Origin: Hyphomonas sp. UBA5111
GTDB taxonomy: Bacteria > Pseudomonadota > Alphaproteobacteria > Caulobacterales > Hyphomonadaceae
DNA length: 10,834 nucleotides
Direction: 5' to 3'
Assembly: GCA_002414505.1 (NCBI GenBank)
Contig: DHZF01000017.1
Location: 1-10,834 of the forward strand
Notes under the pieces: generated by a model
The model's input: only the letters and a program-made list of their open reading frames with translations
What the model was told of the DNA's origin: nothing
Database searches by the model: none
Shown: in pieces, positions 6,453 through 10,834 of the stretch
How the letters are laid out: every line of letters begins with the position of its first letter
How positions within the stretch are numbered: position 1 is the first letter of the stretch
Program-made: the position numbers and the translations under genes

Positions 6453-7694
6453 ATGAAACATTTCCTTCCAATCCTGCCCGCCCTGATTCTCGCCGCCTGT
6501 GGGGCCGAGTCCGACCAGATTGACCCGGTTGATCCCGCCGAGACGGCCACGCCGAGGGAGATTCACGAACGGATCCTGGTCATGGATTCGCATCTCGATA
6601 CGCCGGCCAATCTCTCGAAGCCGGACTTCGATATAATTGCGGATAATCCGACACGGATGGGGCAGGTGCAGGTTGACCTTCCGAAGATGCAGCGCGGCGG
6701 GCTTGATGGGGGCTTCTGGGTGATCTTCACACCCCAAGGTCCGCTGGATGAAGCCTCATATGAAGCGGCAAAGCAGGCCGCCCTGACGCGGTCAGACGAA
6801 ATAATTGCGATGGTTGAGGCGCATCCGGACCAGTTCGAACTTGCCTACACGGCGGATGATGCCGAGCGCATCGTTGCGGAGGGCAAGCGGATTGTCTTCC
6901 AGTCAATTGAGAACAGCTACCCGCTCGGTACGGATCTGACCGTGCTTGAGGATTTCTATGAGCGCGGTGTGCGGCTCGTTGGGCCGGTGCATTTCCGCGA
7001 CAACCAGTTTGCGGACAGCGCGACCGATTTGTCGGCGACGGATCTCGGGGGGCTGACGCCGCTTGGCGAAGAATTGGTCCGGGAGGCCAATCGGCTCGGC
7101 ATGATGGTTGATGGCTCGCATGCCGCCGACTCGACCGTCGAGGACATCATGGAAATCTCCACGACTCCGATCGTGCTGTCACATTCCGGCGTGAAAGCCC
7201 TGTACGACCACCCCCGGAACATTCCGGATGATCTGTTGCGGCGTGTCGCGGAAAATGGCGGCGTTATCCAGATGAATGCCCTTGGATCATATATCGAGAA
7301 TCTCGAGTCCCCTGCAGAACGCACGGCCGCGCTGGAAGAACTGGCTGCCTCGTTTGAGGGACGTTCGCCTTTTGACCTTACCGACGAAGAGCGCGAGCAA
7401 TACATGGCACGCCGTGGCGAAATCGATTCGGCCTACCCGATGCCACTTTCTTCGTTTGAAGTGTTCATGGACCAAATGCTCTATGCGCTGGAGATTGTCG
7501 GGCCAGATCATGTTGGCATGGGCGCCGACTGGGATGGCGGCGGCGGTGTGGCCGGCATGGAGGATGTCTCCTTCCTGCCAAAAGTAACAGAACGCCTGAT
7601 GGAAGAGGGCTATACGGAAGCTGACCTCGAAAAGATCTGGGGCGGAAACCTGCTTCGGATAATGCGTCAGGTCGAGGCAGCAAAGGCTCAGTAG
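6453..7694 (+). CDS. Lipoprotein membrane dipeptidase (peptidase family M19)
   Basis: A 413-residue zinc dipeptidase of the renal-dipeptidase family, which hydrolyses dipeptides, often with tolerance for D-residues. The N-terminus is a lipoprotein signal: MKHF, a hydrophobic stretch, then the lipobox LAAC with the lipidated Cys at residue 16. Gly at +2 is not the Asp inner-membrane retention signal known from E. coli, so outer-membrane anchoring facing the periplasm is likely. Metal-ligand positions are present: HLD (His47, Asp49) in MDSHLDT, Glu153 in FQSIENSYPLG, His223 in DGSHAAD and His244 in VLSHSG. The C-terminal GADWDG (357-362) matches the family GSDFDG, and GGNLLRIM (397-404) is the usual ending. 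A short acidic linker (about 17-34) follows the Cys. The ATG at 6453 is chosen because it gives a proper signal peptide; the upstream GAG is a weak binding site. Substrate is unknown; cell-wall or imported dipeptides are both possible. Confidence 0.93.
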   Translation: MKHFLPILPALILAACGAESDQIDPVDPAETATPREIHERILVMDSHLDTPANLSKPDFDIIADNPTRMGQVQVDLPKMQRGGLDGGFWVIFTPQGPLDEASYEAAKQAALTRSDEIIAMVEAHPDQFELAYTADDAERIVAEGKRIVFQSIENSYPLGTDLTVLEDFYERGVRLVGPVHFRDNQFADSATDLSATDLGGLTPLGEELVREANRLGMMVDGSHAADSTVEDIMEISTTPIVLSHSGVKALYDHPRNIPDDLLRRVAENGGVIQMNALGSYIENLESPAERTAALEELAASFEGRSPFDLTDEEREQYMARRGEIDSAYPMPLSSFEVFMDQMLYALEIVGPDHVGMGADWDGGGGVAGMEDVSFLPKVTERLMEEGYTEADLEKIWGGNLLRIMRQVEAAKAQ

Positions 7695-7755
7695 GCCCGC
7701 CGGACCGGACTGAAGAAATTCGTTCGGCGATGACGTTGGAGCCTTGCAAAGAGAC

Positions 7756-7783
7756 GGGCCTCTATGTATGAGGCCCCTTTCCA
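7756..7783 (+). terminator. Probable terminator between the dipeptidase gene and rpmF
   Basis: GGGCCTC (7756-7762) and GAGGCCC (7770-7776) form a perfect 7-bp GC-rich stem with loop TATGTAT. Only CTTT follows, so the T-run is weak and termination may be partial. It lies 61 bases past the dipeptidase stop and 45 bases before rpmF. rpmF therefore probably has its own promoter between here and its start, although I cannot pick out clear -35/-10 boxes. Confidence 0.6.
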
Positions 7784-7821
7784 ATTCACGCGCATTTGCG
7801 CCAAACTACCGGATACCTGTT

Positions 7822-8007
7822 ATGGCAGTTCCAAAGAGCAAGATCTCCAAGTCGCGCCGCGGCATGCGTCGTTCGCACGACCGTCTCGACATGAACACGT
7901 ATATCGAAGATGCGGAATCCGGTGAACTGCGCCGCCCGCACCACATCGACCTGAAAACCGGCATGTACCGGGGCCGTCAGGTTCTCGAGCCGCGTGACGA
8001 TATCTAA
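7822..8007 (+). CDS. rpmF: 50S ribosomal protein L32
   Basis: A 61-residue basic protein beginning [20 protein letters not shown], the unmistakable L32 N-terminus, and continuing with [23 protein letters not shown], the alphaproteobacterial form of the C-terminal half. L32 is a small structural protein of the large ribosomal subunit near the peptidyl-transferase region. The start at 7822 is set by homology: the frame stays open upstream to an ATG at 7744, but that would add 26 unrelated residues and run through the terminator-like hairpin. No cysteines are present, so this is the zinc-independent form of L32 rather than the four-cysteine zinc ribbon. Hairpins with terminator character lie on both sides, so it is probably a single-gene transcript. 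Confidence 0.97.
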   Translation: MAVPKSKISKSRRGMRRSHDRLDMNTYIEDAESGELRRPHHIDLKTGMYRGRQVLEPRDDI

Positions 8008-8051
8008 ACGACCTGCTGTTGCGCTTTTGAGCGCGCAGCCTTAAGGGTGCG

Positions 8052-8089
8052 AGCGCTTCCTGCCAGAGCAGGGGGCGCTTTCTTCATTT
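8052..8089 (+). terminator. Intrinsic terminator after rpmF
   Basis: The arms 8052-8063 and 8068-8079 pair along 12 bp: AGCGC with GCGCT, two G-U pairs, then CCTGC with GCAGG. The loop is CAGA. The T-rich tail TTCTTCATTT follows. It lies 44 bases past the rpmF stop and 35 bases before eno, so it should insulate eno from rpmF transcription. Confidence 0.82.
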
Positions 8090-8093
8090 CTAG

Positions 8094-9395
<1,302 letters not shown>

Positions 9396-9437
9396 CGGTC
9401 TGGGCCTTTCTATCGGGCCGGCGACGATCACGCTCTC

Positions 9438-9445
9438 TTAACCAT
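9438..9445 (+). promoter_or_regulatory. CtrA half-site-like TTAACCAT upstream of ftsB
   Basis: The octamer TTAACCAT, a form described for CtrA half-sites in alphaproteobacteria, lies 19 bases before the ftsB start. The position seven bases further upstream reads ATCA rather than TTAA, so there is no full site. It would fit cell-cycle control of a division gene, but an 8-mer alone is weak support. Confidence 0.25.
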
Positions 9446-9464
9446 ACCGGGATTAGGTGAGGTT

Positions 9465-9764
9465 ATGAAATCGCGACTCGAGGCCGCCGGCCTGTCACTT
9501 CTGGTGCTCTATTTCGCCTACCACGCCTTTGCGGGGGAGAAGGGGCTCGGCCGGTGGTCAGACGCCCAGATGGAGCTTGAAGATCGCAAGACCGAGCTTT
9601 CCCAGCTGGAAACCGATATCGGGCGTTTGCGAACCGACATCCGGCGCCTGACACCGGGATCGGTGGATCCGGATTTCGTGGAAGCCATGGCGCGCGATAA
9701 GCTTGCTTTTGTCTATCCAAATGAAATTGTTCTCATTACCTCGGAACCAAGCTCTGCAAATTGA
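9465..9764 (+). CDS. ftsB: FtsB/DivIC-family septum formation protein
   Basis: A 99-residue bitopic membrane protein. A short N-terminal cytoplasmic part (MKSRLE) is followed by one membrane segment at about 8-23 (AGLSLLVLYFAYHAFA), then a periplasmic coiled coil at about 33-63 rich in Leu, Glu and Arg, and then the DivIC/FtsB signature region DPDFVEAMARDKLAFVYPNE (68-87). FtsB joins FtsL and FtsQ in the divisome and helps activate septal peptidoglycan synthesis by FtsWI. The start is supported by a strong AGGTGAGG just upstream. Its position between eno and pdhA is the usual alphaproteobacterial one. Sequence identity in this family is low, so the call rests on size, topology, the tail motif and the neighbours, which together are convincing. 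Confidence 0.9.
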   Translation: MKSRLEAAGLSLLVLYFAYHAFAGEKGLGRWSDAQMELEDRKTELSQLETDIGRLRTDIRRLTPGSVDPDFVEAMARDKLAFVYPNEIVLITSEPSSAN

Positions 9765-9833
9765 CATAGTTGTTCTGACTTGTCGCTGCGTAATTGCGCA
9801 TACATAAGTCTGGAAAAGGGTTGGAGCGTATTT
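9761..9833 (+). promoter_or_regulatory. Possible promoter and leader for pdhA
   Basis: TTGACA, a perfect -35 hexamer, sits at 9761-9766 and contains the ftsB stop codon. No good -10 hexamer occurs 16-18 bases downstream; AT-rich candidates near 9791-9807 (TAATTG, CATAAG) are at poor spacing or pair better with TTGTCG at 9780. pdhA may thus have its own promoter in addition to read-through from eno-ftsB. The GGAG at 9823-9826 is a well-placed ribosome binding site for pdhA. Confidence 0.3.
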
Positions 9834-10834
9834 ATGGCGACGAAAGCAAGAAGTTCAAAAAAGGCACCTTCCAAAACCGGCAAGGCAGAGATGCTGAAAT
9901 ACTATCGGGACATGCTCCTGATCCGCCGGTTTGAAGAGAAGGCGGGGCAACTCTACGGCATGGGCAAGATTGCCGGCTTCTGCCACCTCTATATCGGTCA
10001 GGAAGCCGTTGTGACCGGCATGCAGGCCTGCTTGAAGGAAGGCGACCAGATCATTACCGGTTACCGCGATCACGGCCATATGCTGGCCTGTGACATGGAC
10101 CCGAAAGGTGTCATGGCGGAACTGACCGGACGCACCGGCGGCTATTCCAAGGGGAAGGGCGGCTCGATGCACATGTTCTCCAAGGAAAAGAATTTCTATG
10201 GTGGCCACGGCATCGTCGGGGCCCAGGTCCCGATCGGGACGGGCCTTGGCTTTGCCAACAAGTATCGCGGCACAGACAACGTTGCCGTCGCCTATTTCGG
10301 AGACGGCGCAGCCAATCAGGGCCAAGTCTATGAGGCCTTCAACATGGCGTCACTCTGGGACCTTCCGGTCGTATACGTAATCGAGAACAATATGTACGCC
10401 ATGGGCACCAGTGTCGCCCGCCACGCGTCTGAAACCGAACTCTACAAGCGCGGCATATCTTTCGAGATCGAGGGCGAAGAAGTGGACGGCATGGACGTGA
10501 CGGCTGTACGCGAAGCCGGCGAGAAAGCCGTCAAATATGCTCGCTCCGGCAAGGGGCCTTACATTCTGGAAATGAAGACCTACCGGTATCGCGGTCACTC
10601 AATGTCCGACCCGGCCAAGTACCGGAAACGGGAAGAGGTCGATGATATCCGGTCGCATCATGACCCGATCGAGGGCCTGAAGAACCAGCTCCTGGAGCTT
10701 GGTCATGCGAGCGAAGAAGAACTCAAGAACATCGACAAGGAGATCAAGGGCATCGTCAAGGAAGCCGCCGACTTCTCGCTCGAGAGCCCTGAACCTGATC
10801 CATCCGAACTCTGGACTGACGTCCTGAAAGACGT
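9834..10834 (+). CDS. pdhA: Pyruvate dehydrogenase E1 component, alpha subunit (3' end missing)
   Basis: The frame is open from ATG 9834 to the window edge: 333 codons plus two bases. Together with E1 beta this subunit decarboxylates pyruvate using thiamine diphosphate and passes the acetyl group to the E2 lipoyl domain. After a basic Lys/Ser-rich N-terminal extension (about 1-17) comes the E1-alpha fold: RDMLLIRRFEEKAGQLYGMG (25-44), HLYIGQEAV (51-59), GGSMHMF (109-115), the ThDP motif starting GDG at 156-158 and closing with ENN at 184-186, and the conserved loop YRYRGHSMSDPAKYR (250-264), equivalent to the phosphorylation-loop region of mitochondrial E1 alpha. Very little of the protein should be missing, given the usual 330-350 residues. 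The start has a good GGAG site eight bases upstream. pdhB and the E2 gene are expected just beyond the window. Confidence 0.96.
   Translation, partial: MATKARSSKKAPSKTGKAEMLKYYRDMLLIRRFEEKAGQLYGMGKIAGFCHLYIGQEAVVTGMQACLKEGDQIITGYRDHGHMLACDMDPKGVMAELTGRTGGYSKGKGGSMHMFSKEKNFYGGHGIVGAQVPIGTGLGFANKYRGTDNVAVAYFGDGAANQGQVYEAFNMASLWDLPVVYVIENNMYAMGTSVARHASETELYKRGISFEIEGEEVDGMDVTAVREAGEKAVKYARSGKGPYILEMKTYRYRGHSMSDPAKYRKREEVDDIRSHHDPIEGLKNQLLELGHASEEELKNIDKEIKGIVKEAADFSLESPEPDPSELWTDVLKD

Noticed and set aside
6241..6456. A 71-codon plus-strand open frame in the racemase-dipeptidase gap
   Set aside because: It has no ribosome binding site, runs through the inverted repeat and the intrinsic terminator, and ends inside the dipeptidase start. 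It is better explained as non-coding.
5209..6471. A 420-codon minus-strand open frame opposite the racemase gene
   Set aside because: It is antisense to a well-supported enzyme with all catalytic residues, crosses the terminator, and has no domain pattern of its own.
7744..7821. A 26-residue N-terminal extension of L32 from an upstream ATG
   Set aside because: The extension overlaps the terminator-like hairpin, and L32 proteins begin at MAVPK, which is the ATG at 7822.

Overview
The window is a stretch of alphaproteobacterial chromosome. Four things support this: sdhE directly upstream of mfd, the order enolase - ftsB - pyruvate dehydrogenase E1 alpha, a cysteine-free ribosomal protein L32, and moderately high GC. 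A PopA-like two-receiver protein with a decayed GGDEF domain, a CtrA-like box and a GANTC site all point to a dimorphic Caulobacterales/Hyphomonadaceae-type bacterium. That placement is an inference. I see no insertion sequence, phage gene, tRNA, rRNA or CRISPR array, and no gene-free stretch longer than 300 bases.

Left part (1-3755, + strand): the 3' part of sdhE (flavinylation factor for succinate dehydrogenase), then the complete mfd gene (transcription-repair coupling factor). Facing mfd is a minus-strand gene (3752-5011) for a 419-residue REC-REC-GGDEF protein. The stop codons of the two genes share the palindrome CTAG. Its cyclase site is DPDTF instead of GGDEF, but the upstream c-di-GMP inhibitory site (RETD) is intact. 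This is the pattern of PopA, the c-di-GMP effector that helps ClpXP degrade CtrA in Caulobacter.

Middle (5012-7694): a 116-bp divergent promoter region carries a TTAA-N7-CTAA box and a GAGTC site. It is followed by a class III CoA-transferase-family alpha-methylacyl-CoA racemase. Next is a 230-bp non-coding gap rich in hairpins, including a convincing intrinsic terminator. Then comes a lipoprotein membrane dipeptidase (peptidase M19) with its metal-binding residues in place.

Right part (7695-10834): a terminator-like hairpin, rpmF, a second strong intrinsic terminator, eno (enolase), ftsB (divisome coiled-coil protein) and the first 333 codons of pdhA, which runs off the window edge. Enolase makes phosphoenolpyruvate and the PDH complex consumes pyruvate, so this block joins lower glycolysis to acetyl-CoA production with a division gene in between.

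Most of the window is conserved housekeeping sequence. The parts that deserve a second look are the PopA-like gene with its control region and the structured 6223-6452 gap.
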